A stretch of DNA of 48,262 bases. It comes from Prolixibacteraceae bacterium (GTDB lineage: Bacteria > Bacteroidota > Bacteroidia > Bacteroidales > Prolixibacteraceae). A model generated the notes under the pieces. That model saw only the letters and a list, made by a program, of their open reading frames with translations. It did no database searches and was not told the origin of the DNA. Numbering within the stretch: position 1 is the first letter of the stretch; each line of letters starts with the position of its first letter. The position numbers and the translations under genes are program-made. The stretch is from contig JAIBEZ010000053.1 of assembly GCA_019459485.1 (NCBI GenBank), positions 1 to 48,262 on the forward strand, written 5' to 3'. Positions 32,301 to 40,791 of the stretch are shown piece by piece.

Positions 32301-33140
32301 TCAATCTTCAATTCCGTTTTCAGGCAGTTGTTTGATTTTCCTTGCATTTAGTGGTGAAACAATGCTTTTTCCAATATTGGCTTCAATTTCTTTGCGGGTA
32401 TTGCCAACAATTGAACCGCCACGCGCCGCCACTTTTCTGTTTTCTTCCGGGGTTTTGGGCTGATGTTGTTTCGAAATCTCGGTGGTTGTAGCCTCTGCAA
32501 GCGTATTAAGCGCCAGTTCGAGGTTGGTCATATTGTCCCGAAGACTCTCCTTTTTTAAGCTTTTGAGTTGTTTGTATTCTTTGGTGGTTAACCCTGACCA
32601 GCCATGTGTAATAATATCGGTTAAGGTTGCATATTCCTGACCTTGTTTAACTCCCCTTTGTTCCCATTCATCGGTCAGTTCTTTGCGGACTTCAATACTT
32701 TTAAGCCGTTGGTTGATCCAGTTGGTTGAATAACCTTTCCGATGATAATATTCAAGCATCCGGTCGATACCAAGTTCCGGATCATCCATTTCGTCCAACC
32801 GCTCGCGTGCCACTTCGGCAAGCCACATCTTGAATGGTTCTGCTTTTGGCGATGGAATGGATTGAATCAGCCTGAAAAGTTGCTCAACATCAGCAACATC
32901 GGTAAGTCGCATCTTACCATCTGGGGCTTCCATTTTCAAACCGTTACAATTTGTAACGGTTTGGTTTCCTTCGGTTAACAGCCTCTTCTTCAATACTCTC
33001 CAATATACTTGTGGGTTTGGACTATCAGTAAGTGCTGCAATTACATCTACGATAGATACATACCATTTTTCCTGTTCTCCATCCCAAACGGTGCGAACTT
33101 TTTTATCTTCAAATAGCTTTAATGTGTCTTTCCGTGTCAT
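32301..33140 (-). CDS. BRO-family / DinD-like DNA-binding protein
   Basis: A 279-residue protein with an N-terminal BRO (Bro-N) domain: FEDKKVRTVWDGEQEKWYVS, VDVIAALTDSPNPQVYWRVL, RLTDVADVEQLFRLIQSIPS and PFKMWLAEVARERLDEM. Its C-terminal half (SIEVRKELTDEW, LTDIITHGWSGLTTKEYK, NLELALNTLAEATTTEI) matches the damage-inducible protein D-like proteins common in Bacteroidota. Function is unproven, possibly phage-derived regulation or damage response. A 27-bp perfect palindrome (32937-32963) lies inside the coding sequence at QTVTNCNGL. It stands between tpx and ppc on the same strand. Confidence 0.82.
   Translation of the reverse strand: MTRKDTLKLFEDKKVRTVWDGEQEKWYVSIVDVIAALTDSPNPQVYWRVLKKRLLTEGNQTVTNCNGLKMEAPDGKMRLTDVADVEQLFRLIQSIPSPKAEPFKMWLAEVARERLDEMDDPELGIDRMLEYYHRKGYSTNWINQRLKSIEVRKELTDEWEQRGVKQGQEYATLTDIITHGWSGLTTKEYKQLKSLKKESLRDNMTNLELALNTLAEATTTEISKQHQPKTPEENRKVAARGGSIVGNTRKEIEANIGKSIVSPLNARKIKQLPENGIED
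32937..32963. promoter_or_regulatory. 27-bp perfect palindrome inside the BRO-family gene
   Basis: CAAACCGTTACA (32937-32948) and TGTAACGGTTTG (32952-32963) are perfectly complementary; the arms extend to 13 with one central base. It lies wholly in coding sequence and could be an operator or an RNA hairpin. Confidence 0.5.
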
Positions 33141-33192
33141 TTTGATTGTAGATTAGATGAAAAGATTAGAATTTAATCAAGACTGATTATTT

Positions 33193-33200
33193 CAAATATA
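33193..33200 (-). promoter_or_regulatory. Possible -7 promoter element for the BRO-family gene
   Basis: The minus strand reads TATATTTG (TAnnTTTG), 52 bases before the ATG. The -33 element is uncertain. Confidence 0.4.
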
Positions 33201-33226
33201 ACAATCTTTCAGAAATTTATGGACAT

Positions 33227-33260
33227 AAAAAAAGCTGCCTGCACCTGCAAACAGCTTTTA
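33227..33260. terminator. Terminator after tpx
   Basis: AAAAGCTG (33230-33237) and CAGCTTTT (33252-33259) pair around a 14-base loop, with A/T tracts on both sides. It separates tpx from the BRO-family gene. Confidence 0.7.
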
Positions 33261-33281
33261 GTATGTTTATAAATCTGATTC

Positions 33282-33782
33282 CTACTTCAACGAAGCCAAA
33301 GCTGCTTCGTAGTTGGGTTCGTCCACAATTTCAGGAACTTGCTGATTGTAAATTACCTGATGATTTTCGTCCAAAACAACTACTGAACGCGAGTGTAAAT
33401 TGGCCAATGGACCAGTTGAAATTTCCAACTGATAATCTTTACCGAATTTGCCGGTTGCGAAATCCGAAACAGTGATTGCATTGTCGATACCTTCAGTTCC
33501 GCAGAAACGGGCCTGGGCAAAAGGTAAATCGCGCGAAATACAAAGTACTTTGGTGTTTTCCAGATCGGCAGCCAGTTTGTTGAACTGACGAACTGAAGCA
33601 GCGCAGGTACCGGTATCCAAACTCGGAAAAATATTCAGAACAAGTCGTTGTCCGGTGAAATCTTTCAATGAAACTTTGGATAAGTCATTTTTAATCAATT
33701 CGAAATCAGGTGCTTTTGTTCCTTTTGCAGGAAGTTTGCCTATTGTTTGAATTGCATTTCCTTTGAGCGTAATATTTGCCAT
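33282..33782 (-). CDS. tpx: Thiol peroxidase (atypical 2-Cys peroxiredoxin)
   Basis: Reduces hydroperoxides using thioredoxin. The 166 residues match the family length. FPSLDTGTC carries the peroxidatic C60, and RFCG carries the resolving C94. The PxxxTxxC context and the GPLANLHSRSVVVLDENHQVIY segment are typical Tpx. It starts 49 bases after the deoC stop on the same strand, so it may be the last gene of a dtd-mazG-deoC-tpx transcript. Confidence 0.95.
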   Translation of the reverse strand: MANITLKGNAIQTIGKLPAKGTKAPDFELIKNDLSKVSLKDFTGQRLVLNIFPSLDTGTCAASVRQFNKLAADLENTKVLCISRDLPFAQARFCGTEGIDNAITVSDFATGKFGKDYQLEISTGPLANLHSRSVVVLDENHQVIYNQQVPEIVDEPNYEAALASLK

Positions 33783-33831
33783 AATGAATTGTTTTAATGA
33801 AAATTGATTTTGTTCCTAAAACAGCCACCAG

Positions 33832-34686
33832 CTAAAAATGTTTTGCATCGCTGCCGGTAATTTTTTCAAGCAGGTTATTGGCCAGGCGGCTGGCACCAAT
33901 CCTGAATAACTCGGGAGTAAGCCATTCGGTTCCTAAAATTTCCTGAACGATAGTGAGATAGAAGATCGCATCTTCAGGTGTTACAATTCCACCGGCTGGT
34001 TTGAACCCGATCTTTTTACCGGTTTCCTCATAATGCTGTTTGATGGCCAGACACATCACAAATGCGGCTTCCGGACTGGCGGCCTGTGGCAATTTCCCCG
34101 TAGAAGTTTTGATAAAATCGGCTCCGGCAGAAATGGCCAGCATTGAGGCTTGCCAGATTTGATCGACATTCAGCACACCGGTTTCGAGAATTACTTTCAG
34201 ATGGGCATCGCCAATCGCTTTTTTAATGGACGAAATTTCGTTGGTGCAGGTTTCTAAATGACCTTCAAGAAATGCCCACAGCGGCAAAACAATATCAATT
34301 TCATCGGCTCCGGCAACAGCTGCAAGGTGCGCCTCTTCAATTTTAATTTTTGTAAAAGTCATCGACGATGGAAAACCTCCGGCAACTGCGGCAATTTTCA
34401 CATTTGGAACATTCAGCGTGCTCCGTACGGTATGAGCCATGTTTGGATAAACACAAATGGCAGCCACGTTTTTTATTCCCGGATATTTCGCCGGAAATTG
34501 ATTCACTTTTTCGGTGAATTCAGTAACAGAACTGATTGTATCAGTTGAATTTAGTGTAGTCAAATCAATACATGACAGTGCAAGACGGTACATTTCAGGA
34601 AGATTATTTTTCGCTGCAATTTCCTTAATTCCCTGCAGTTCATCGTGGATATCTTCGATGGATAAAGGACAAGTTTCAATGGTCAT
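33832..34686 (-). CDS. deoC: Deoxyribose-phosphate aldolase
   Basis: Cleaves 2-deoxyribose-5-phosphate to glyceraldehyde-3-phosphate and acetaldehyde in deoxynucleoside catabolism. The 284 residues include ICVYPNM, AVAGGFPSS, GADEIDIVLPL (D131), KVILETGVL, FIKTSTGK with the Schiff-base K193 and GFKPAGGI with the relay K229. It is longer than the ~220 residues of many bacterial DeoCs and closer in length to the E. coli type. No deoA, deoB or deoD gene is adjacent. The MazG-type gene lies upstream. Confidence 0.95.
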   Translation of the reverse strand: MTIETCPLSIEDIHDELQGIKEIAAKNNLPEMYRLALSCIDLTTLNSTDTISSVTEFTEKVNQFPAKYPGIKNVAAICVYPNMAHTVRSTLNVPNVKIAAVAGGFPSSMTFTKIKIEEAHLAAVAGADEIDIVLPLWAFLEGHLETCTNEISSIKKAIGDAHLKVILETGVLNVDQIWQASMLAISAGADFIKTSTGKLPQAASPEAAFVMCLAIKQHYEETGKKIGFKPAGGIVTPEDAIFYLTIVQEILGTEWLTPELFRIGASRLANNLLEKITGSDAKHF

Positions 34687-34689
34687 ATA

Positions 34690-34800
34690 AAATGAGTTTA
34701 AAGTATAATGTTCAATGTTTAAAGTTTTATTCTAATCGACAGTTTCGTAGCAGACTCAAAGCTCAGACTTTGAACTTTAAACCTGTAACTTTAAACTGTT
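34690..34800. repeat. Word repeat between deoC and the MazG-type gene
   Basis: GTTTAAAGTT-type words (about 34698-34726) face AACTTTAAAC-type words (about 34770-34797), so the stretch can fold back on itself. The style matches the repeat between polA and queD but with a different word. Confidence 0.45.
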
Positions 34801-35141
34801 TACTTGAGCTTTTCATTGTTCTGATGCCGGTCTTTATCCCGGTTGGTCTTTTTTTCGATGTTTTTCAGAAATGCCTGATTCAGGTCGACGCCGGTCTGGT
34901 TGGCCAAACAGATGAGTACCCAAAGAACATCAGCCATTTCATCAGACAAATCTTTTCCCTCATCCGACTGTTTGAACGATTGGTCGCCGTATGTCCGAAC
35001 CATGATACGAGCCAATTCGCCCACTTCTTCGGTTAGCATTGCCAGGTTGGTCAGCTCGCTGAAATAACGGACACCTATGGTTTTGATCCATTCGTCAACC
35101 ATTTGCTGGGCTTCTGTGATTTTGATACTTTTTGGTTCCAT
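34800..35141 (-). CDS. MazG-type nucleotide pyrophosphohydrolase
   Basis: A 113-residue all-alpha NTP pyrophosphohydrolase with the metal-binding pattern TEEVGELAR (ExxE) and SDEMADVLW (ExxD), separated as in MazG/iMazG proteins. Such enzymes hydrolyse non-canonical or damaged NTPs. The ATG at 35141 (MEPKSIKITEAQQMVDEWI) is chosen over the in-frame start at 35165 because it begins just ahead of the first helix. It lies between deoC and dtd on the same strand. The exact substrate is unknown. Confidence 0.88.
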   Translation of the reverse strand: MEPKSIKITEAQQMVDEWIKTIGVRYFSELTNLAMLTEEVGELARIMVRTYGDQSFKQSDEGKDLSDEMADVLWVLICLANQTGVDLNQAFLKNIEKKTNRDKDRHQNNEKLK

Positions 35142-35227
35142 AATTTGATTATTAAATTGTGCCATTATTAAACTGTCATTTCTAAAGAATCGGCAAACGA
35201 CTATTCTGAAACTTTAGTTTTGAAAGC

Positions 35228-35428
35228 TAGTCCAATTCCGTCCGAAAAATCACTAATTCTTTGTTCATCATATTTCGCGGACGGATTAGTCTCCGTTTCC
35301 CTTTCCCGGGGCTGCGTTCGTTCCTCACTTACCCCGGGTTATTCATATTCAGCCCCCTTCAGTGCAGATACTTCACAAAATCGCGATGTCCTAAGCTTTC
35401 CCCCTGCGGGGGAACGGGAAGGGGGCTA
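35228..35428. repeat. Cluster of hairpin repeats between the MazG-type gene and dtd
   Basis: Perfect arms are CCGTCCG/CGGACGG (about 35237-35283), CCCGGGG/CCCCGGG (35305-35311 and 35332-35338) and AGCCCCCTTC/GAAGGGGGCT (35351-35360 and 35418-35427). The last pair encloses TTCCCCC/GGGGGAA (35398-35414). The nested layout resembles the element at 3246-3326. Confidence 0.6.
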
Positions 35429-35878
35429 CTCTTTATTCTTCGAGTCCAATATAATCGTCACCGGGCCATCGTTGACCAGCGAAACGTCCATGTGTGCTCC
35501 AAAAACTCCCGTTCCGATTGTTTTCCCAAGTGTTTCGGTGAATGCTTCAACCAGTTGTTCATATAGCGGAATGGCAGTTTCGGGGCGGGCTGCACGAATG
35601 TACGATGGCCGGTTACCCTTTTTAGTGCTGGCATGAAGGGTAAATTGACTGACTACAATCATTTCGCCTCCAATATCCTGAACCGAAAGATTCATTACTC
35701 CTTCCGCATCGTTAAAAATTCGAAGCTGGCAAACTTTTTTTACCAGCCAGTCAATATCTTCGGTGTTATCAGCCTCTTCGATTCCAGCAAGAATCAACAG
35801 GCCGGTTTTAATTTCAGAAACAATTAAATCGTCAACTTTTACCGAAGCAGAACTGACCCTTTGAATTACCAATCTCAT
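35426..35878 (-). CDS. dtd: D-aminoacyl-tRNA deacylase
   Basis: Removes D-amino acids (and glycine from tRNA-Ala) mischarged on tRNAs. The 150 residues start MRLVIQRVSSASV, the family's standard opening, which fixes the ATG at 35878 rather than the in-frame start at 35911. The chirality-checking motifs SQFTL and NDGPVT are both present, as are KKGNRPSY and GVFGAHMDV. It leads a minus-strand series dtd, MazG-type, deoC, tpx. In Bacteroides I recall dtd next to uvrC; here uvrC is over 33 kb away. Confidence 0.95.
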   Translation of the reverse strand: MRLVIQRVSSASVKVDDLIVSEIKTGLLILAGIEEADNTEDIDWLVKKVCQLRIFNDAEGVMNLSVQDIGGEMIVVSQFTLHASTKKGNRPSYIRAARPETAIPLYEQLVEAFTETLGKTIGTGVFGAHMDVSLVNDGPVTIILDSKNKE

Positions 35879-35946
35879 TTCGTCAATTTTAAGCAAACGT
35901 ATAAAAAACAAACGGGACGTTTAAACTTTAACGGGTATATCTTGTT

Positions 35947-35954
35947 TAAGTTTG
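35947..35954 (+). promoter_or_regulatory. Possible -7 promoter element for the TonB receptor gene
   Basis: TAAGTTTG fits TAnnTTTG and lies 42 bases before the ATG at 35997. The -33 region is not convincing. Confidence 0.4.
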
Positions 35955-35996
35955 CATATCAATAATTAAACAAAACACATCAGATTACAGAGCAGT

Positions 35997-38381
35997 ATGA
36001 GAACATGGATTTTTATAAGTATTATTTTTCTGGGTTATCCAACAGGGCTTTTTGCACAGCAGGCAGCATTGAAGGGACGGGTGATTGAAGCTGTAAGCAA
36101 CGAGCCAATGCCTTTTGTGAATGTAATTGTTTCAGGAACATCGATAGGCGCGATTACGGATATCGACGGTAATTTTCAGCTAAAAGGTCTGAATCCCGGA
36201 TTTGTGCGTGTTCAGGCATCGTTTATTGGCTATCACTCAGCTCTTTCTTCAGAGATCGAAATCAACAATGCCAAAGTTGCTTTTGTTGAGATCAGGATGG
36301 AAAAACGGGATACTGAGATTGAAGAAGTGACCGTGAGTGTCTCGCCTTTCAGGAAGACTGAAGAAAGCCCGGTTTCGCTGAAAACCATTGGTATTGCCGA
36401 GATTGAAAAAAGTCCGGGTGCCAACCGCGATATTTCCAAAGTCATTCAGTCGTTTGCCGGAGTTTTGTCGTCGCCATCGTTCCGGAACGACATCATTATT
36501 CGTGGCGGCGGTCCTTCCGAAAGCCGGTTTTACCTTGATGGAGTTGAAGTTCCGAATATCAACCATTTTGCCACTCAGGGAGCTTCCGGCGGTGCAGTTG
36601 GAATCCTGAATGCCGACCTGATTCGCGAAGTGAATTATTATTCCGGAGCATTTCCATCTAACCGGGGAAATGCGCTGAGCGGTGTTTTCGAGTTTGCGCA
36701 GGTTGATGGAAATGACGACAAACTCAAATTTAAGGGAAGTCTTGGTGCTGCCGAGGTTTCTACAACATTGGATGGTCCGTTAAGCGAAAAAACATCTTTT
36801 ATTGTTTCAGCGCGGAGGTCTTACCTAAAACTACTTTTTACAGCGCTGAAACTGCCTTTTTTGCCAACATTTAACGACATGCAATTCAAGGTAAAAACCC
36901 GTTTCGATGCCAAAAATGAACTCACCTTTATTGGATTGGGCGCCATCGACCAAAACGAACTGAATCTGGATATTAAAAATCCGGACGAGCAACAAACTTA
37001 CATACTGGGTCAATTGCCGGAGAATAAACAGTGGAGTTACACGCTGGGTGCCGTTTACAAGCATTTCAGGGAAAACAGTTACCAAACGCTGGTCGTCAGC
37101 CGAAGCCAGCTGAGCAATACCGCAACCAAATATTTTGAGAACGACGAAAGTTCTGAAAGCAATAAAATTCTGGATTATACTTCGCAGGAAGTGGAGAACA
37201 AAATCAGGTTCGAAAACAATATGCGGATGGATGGTTTCAAAGCAAATATTGGTGCCAATATCGATTTTGCGGGCTACAGCAATACCACTTTGCAGAAACG
37301 TTTTTACGACGGAGATATCCTGAACGTTAATTACGATACCGAACTAAATCTGGTCAAATACGGAATTTTTGGTCAGATCAGCCACGAGTTTATGGCTGAA
37401 CGTTTGACACTTTCTGCCGGTTTCAGGATGGATGCCAACAACTATTCTTTAGGAATGAATAACCCGCTGAAACAGTTTTCTCCACGAATTTCGGCTTCGT
37501 ACCAACTGACTCCTGAATGGAGCCTAAACCTGAACACTGGCCGCTATTTTCAGTTGCCGGCCTACACTACTTTGGGGTACAAACAGAACAACCAGTTTGT
37601 AAATAAAACCAACCAATTGAAATACATCTCAGTTGATCACTTTATTGGCGGACTGGAATTTAAACCTGCAACAGCGGTACAGTTTTCAGTCGAAGGATTT
37701 TTAAAGAATTACGGGAATTATCCGTTCTCGGTAAAAGACCAGATTTCGCTGGCCAATAAAGGTGCCGATTATGGCGTAATTGGCGATGAGGAAGTGACTT
37801 CGACTTCAAAAGGACGTGCTTACGGAGCCGAGTTTCAGGCACGGATCAGTTCTGCCAAGGGCTATAATTTAAACCTGTCGTACACTTTGGTTCGCAGCGA
37901 ATTTCAGGATGGAAACAACCAATATATTGTTTCGGCCTGGGACAGCAAACACATTTTGAGCATGACCGGAAGTGCAGCCTTGAAACGGGGCTGGCAGGTT
38001 GGTACCCGGTTTCGGTTTGTGGGCGGATTGCCTTACACTCCCTGGGATCTTGACCGTTCTTCGCTCATTTCCGCATGGAACCTGACCGGTGGACCATATT
38101 TCGATAATTCGAAGCTAAATGCTGAACGATTTGGAGTGTTTCACCAGCTAGATGTGCGGGTCGACAAAGCGTATTACCTGAAAAAGATGACCTTGAAGTT
38201 TTACATCGATATTCAGAATCTGTATAATTTTCAGGCGCAATCGACTGATCAGGTTGTGCGTGAAACCGATGACAGCGGAAACTTCCTGACAGCGGATAAT
38301 GACACCCGGTATGTACTTCGAAGTGTCAAAAATCCATCAGGAACAGTATTGCCAACAATTGGTATTCAGGTGGAATTTTAA
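35997..38381 (+). CDS. TonB-dependent outer-membrane receptor (carboxypeptidase-regulatory-like N-domain)
   Basis: A 794-residue outer-membrane transporter. A signal peptide (~1-20, ending GLFAQ) precedes a carboxypeptidase-regulatory-like domain (~24-105; LKGRVIEAVSNEPMPFVNV, TDIDGNFQLKGL). A plug domain follows (~120-230; RNDIIIRGGGPSESRFYLDG, NNHF-like NINHFATQG). The remainder is a beta-barrel ending in a strand terminating VEF (aromatic last residue). It lacks a neighbouring SusD gene, so it is not a classic Sus pair. Substrate is unknown. It is followed by a terminator, so the CBM9-like gene downstream is likely separate. Confidence 0.92.
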   Translation: MRTWIFISIIFLGYPTGLFAQQAALKGRVIEAVSNEPMPFVNVIVSGTSIGAITDIDGNFQLKGLNPGFVRVQASFIGYHSALSSEIEINNAKVAFVEIRMEKRDTEIEEVTVSVSPFRKTEESPVSLKTIGIAEIEKSPGANRDISKVIQSFAGVLSSPSFRNDIIIRGGGPSESRFYLDGVEVPNINHFATQGASGGAVGILNADLIREVNYYSGAFPSNRGNALSGVFEFAQVDGNDDKLKFKGSLGAAEVSTTLDGPLSEKTSFIVSARRSYLKLLFTALKLPFLPTFNDMQFKVKTRFDAKNELTFIGLGAIDQNELNLDIKNPDEQQTYILGQLPENKQWSYTLGAVYKHFRENSYQTLVVSRSQLSNTATKYFENDESSESNKILDYTSQEVENKIRFENNMRMDGFKANIGANIDFAGYSNTTLQKRFYDGDILNVNYDTELNLVKYGIFGQISHEFMAERLTLSAGFRMDANNYSLGMNNPLKQFSPRISASYQLTPEWSLNLNTGRYFQLPAYTTLGYKQNNQFVNKTNQLKYISVDHFIGGLEFKPATAVQFSVEGFLKNYGNYPFSVKDQISLANKGADYGVIGDEEVTSTSKGRAYGAEFQARISSAKGYNLNLSYTLVRSEFQDGNNQYIVSAWDSKHILSMTGSAALKRGWQVGTRFRFVGGLPYTPWDLDRSSLISAWNLTGGPYFDNSKLNAERFGVFHQLDVRVDKAYYLKKMTLKFYIDIQNLYNFQAQSTDQVVRETDDSGNFLTADNDTRYVLRSVKNPSGTVLPTIGIQVEF

Positions 38382-38417
38382 CCACACAGGCACATAGTAC
38401 AGATAGTTTTTTACTAT

Positions 38418-38451
38418 AAAACCTTCAAAGTCAGCGAGCTTTGAAGGTTTT
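38418..38451. terminator. Terminator after the first TonB receptor gene
   Basis: AAAACCTTCAAAG (38418-38430) and CTTTGAAGGTTTT (38439-38451) are perfectly complementary around an 8-base loop with a T-rich tail. Confidence 0.85.
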
Positions 38452-38580
38452 GTTATTTATACAATTGTGTCCTCCTTTTTCAGAGCGCCTATTGTGATTC
38501 AAAATTTCCAGAATAATTTTGGTTTTACTATCCGGATGTAAAGCGTTACTTTTAAAACGAATAATTTAAAAAGGAATTGA

Positions 38581-39708
38581 ATGAAGAAGATTCTGCTTAT
38601 CTCTCTGATAATCTGGGTTCAAACGGAATCTATTGTTGCCTGTGCCCAGGAAATCCGGAAAGGATACGAACACCTTTTTTTGCCTAAAAGGAGTTATGTG
38701 GTTTATCGAACCTTGAATGACATACAGATTGATGGGAAAGGCGATGAGGTTTCCTGGAAAAAAGTGGAATGGTCAGGCGGCTTTGCCGATATTGAAGGGG
38801 ATAGAAAACCAAAACCGCTGTACCCAACTCAGGTAAAAATGCTTTGGGATAAAAACTACCTGTACATTCTGGCCGAACTGACCGAGCCTCACATTTGGTC
38901 ATATTATACAACCCGCGACCAGATTGTGTATCATGAAAATGACTTTGAAATTTTTATCGATCCGGACGGCGACACGCACAACTATTACGAGTTTGAGTTA
39001 AATGCAGCCAACACGCTGTTCGACCTTTTTTTGCCAAAACCCTATCGCAATGGTGGTCAGCCGCTGATTAGCTGGAATTCGGAGGGTTTTAAAAGCGCTG
39101 TTTCAATCGTAGGAACGATCAATAATCCGTCGGATGTTGATCAGAAGTGGACAGTTGAAATGGCCATTCCCTTTAAGTCGCTGAATGTCGGACAAACAAC
39201 GCCAACTCCCGTCGATGGGCAAATCTGGAAAATCGATTTTTCGCGGGTTAACTGGCAAACCGATGTAGTTGACGGAAAATATCAGAAAAAGAAAGATGAA
39301 AAAACCGGGAATGCTTTGCCCGAATACAACTGGGTTTGGAGCCCGACCGGCGAGATAAACATGCACACCCCCGAACGCTGGGGAATGCTGCAATTCTCAG
39401 GAAATACGGTAAAAAATCAAAATGTGGAGTTCAAACTTCCCGTGGACGAAGAGTTGAAAAACTACCTGTGGTTGATCTATTACAAACAACACGAATTCAG
39501 AAGAAAACACGGAGGTTTTGCGTCTTCCCTGGCCGAACTTTCGCTGCCGGATGTTTTCAAAGGTAGCACTGGAATGTCTGCAAAATTGGAACTTGTTGCT
39601 TCGCAAAACCAGTTTTCAGCAAAACTAACCACCAATAATGGCGTGGTTTTATCGCTGAATGAGAGCAGTTTATTACAAAAAAGTCAACCAAACAAAAACC
39701 ATGAATAA
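38581..39708 (+). CDS. CBM9-like carbohydrate-binding lipoprotein
   Basis: A 375-residue exported protein. The N-terminus has a hydrophobic stretch ending IVAC (C21), compatible with a lipoprotein signal. Residues ~40-290 resemble a family 9 carbohydrate-binding (DOMON-like) module: WKKVEWSGGFADIEGD, VKMLWDKNYLYILAEL, DQIVYHENDFEIFIDPDGDTHNYYEFELNA and WTVEMAIPFKSL. The end overlaps the next gene's start by 8 bases, so the two are translationally coupled and probably act on the same glycan. Ligand is unknown. A family close to glycoside-hydrolase-associated 'CBM9_1' proteins is the best call. Confidence 0.85.
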   Translation: MKKILLISLIIWVQTESIVACAQEIRKGYEHLFLPKRSYVVYRTLNDIQIDGKGDEVSWKKVEWSGGFADIEGDRKPKPLYPTQVKMLWDKNYLYILAELTEPHIWSYYTTRDQIVYHENDFEIFIDPDGDTHNYYEFELNAANTLFDLFLPKPYRNGGQPLISWNSEGFKSAVSIVGTINNPSDVDQKWTVEMAIPFKSLNVGQTTPTPVDGQIWKIDFSRVNWQTDVVDGKYQKKKDEKTGNALPEYNWVWSPTGEINMHTPERWGMLQFSGNTVKNQNVEFKLPVDEELKNYLWLIYYKQHEFRRKHGGFASSLAELSLPDVFKGSTGMSAKLELVASQNQFSAKLTTNNGVVLSLNESSLLQKSQPNKNHE

Positions 39709-40786
39709 AAGAGATTTTATCAAATCATCGCTGTTTGCTGGAATCGGATTAATGAGTTTTGGCCAGGCCAGCGCAAGGCAGAAACCTAAAAAATCGATCG
39801 GTTATAAGCATTGGGTATGGGAAAATCCCAATCATACCGAAGAAGAAAGCCATATCAAAGAAAGATTCAGCCGTTTTTATGAGGCCGGAATTCGCGGGAT
39901 GTTTTTTGAAAGCGACAGTGAAAACCATTTCAGGATAGCCAAATCGGTTGGTTTGGAAGCTCACCGCTGGATGTGGACATTGAATCGCGGCGAAAAAGAG
40001 GTGCTTGAAAATCACCCCGATTGGTATGCTGTAAGCCGCAAAGGTTTATCATGCGCAACTCATCCACCGTATGTGGGTTATTACCGTTGGCTTTGCCCGT
40101 CGAAACCCGAAGTTCAGGAATACCTGAAAAATCAGGTAAAATTGATTCTCGAAAAAGATAATGTTGACGGCATCCATCTGGATTATGTGCGTTTTTGTGA
40201 TGTCATTTTACCCGTCAATCTTTGGCAAGGTTATAAAATAGATCAAAGCCGCGAATTGCCTGAATACGATTTCTGTTATTGCGAAACCTGCCGGGCAAAT
40301 TACAAGAATGAATACGGAATTGATCCGCTCGAAATTGAACATCCCGATCAAAGTCCGTCGTGGCGGAAATTCAGGTACGATCGTGTCAATTCGTTGGTCA
40401 ATCAACTGGCTGAAATAGCCCATCAGAAAAAGAAAGTAATTACTGCTGCTGTGTTCCCGACTCCTGAAATTGCCCGCCGAATTGTTCGGCAAGACTGGAC
40501 CAACTGGAATTTGGATGGCGTTTGCCCAATGATTTACCACGGTTTTTACCGCGAACCGGTTACCTGGATCGGCGATGCCGTTGAAGAAGGTATTCACTTT
40601 TTGAACGGTAAATTCCCTGTTTATGCCGGATTGTATTTACCCGATTTTAAATCAGACGATGAGTTGGATAAAGGAATCAAAACAGCTTTGCAGCATGGCG
40701 CTTCAGGAATATCTTTGTTTGGAAACGTTGATGAGAAAGTGCTCGGTATTTTTTCGAAAGCAATCTCCGAATTAAAAACTGAATAA
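39701..40786 (+). CDS. Putative glycoside hydrolase (GHL10-like), exported
   Basis: A 361-residue protein starting MNKRDFIKSSLFAGIGLMSFG, which resembles a Tat-type signal although it has KR where the twin arginines usually sit. The body is a TIM barrel of the GHL10/family 10-like type: NHPDWYAVSRKG, RWLCPSKPEVQEYL, VDGIHLDYVRF (candidate catalytic Asp), CPMIYHGFY and SGISLFGNVD. Two CxxC pairs are suggested by FCYCETCRANY. The start at 39701 overlaps the CBM9-like gene by 8 bases. It likely cleaves a polysaccharide bound by that partner; substrate is unknown. Confidence 0.8.
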   Translation: MNKRDFIKSSLFAGIGLMSFGQASARQKPKKSIGYKHWVWENPNHTEEESHIKERFSRFYEAGIRGMFFESDSENHFRIAKSVGLEAHRWMWTLNRGEKEVLENHPDWYAVSRKGLSCATHPPYVGYYRWLCPSKPEVQEYLKNQVKLILEKDNVDGIHLDYVRFCDVILPVNLWQGYKIDQSRELPEYDFCYCETCRANYKNEYGIDPLEIEHPDQSPSWRKFRYDRVNSLVNQLAEIAHQKKKVITAAVFPTPEIARRIVRQDWTNWNLDGVCPMIYHGFYREPVTWIGDAVEEGIHFLNGKFPVYAGLYLPDFKSDDELDKGIKTALQHGASGISLFGNVDEKVLGIFSKAISELKTE

Positions 40787-40791
40787 GGGTA

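Noticed and set aside
35220-35636. 138-residue plus-strand frame
   Set aside because: It covers hairpin repeat DNA and the antisense of dtd, with no family features.
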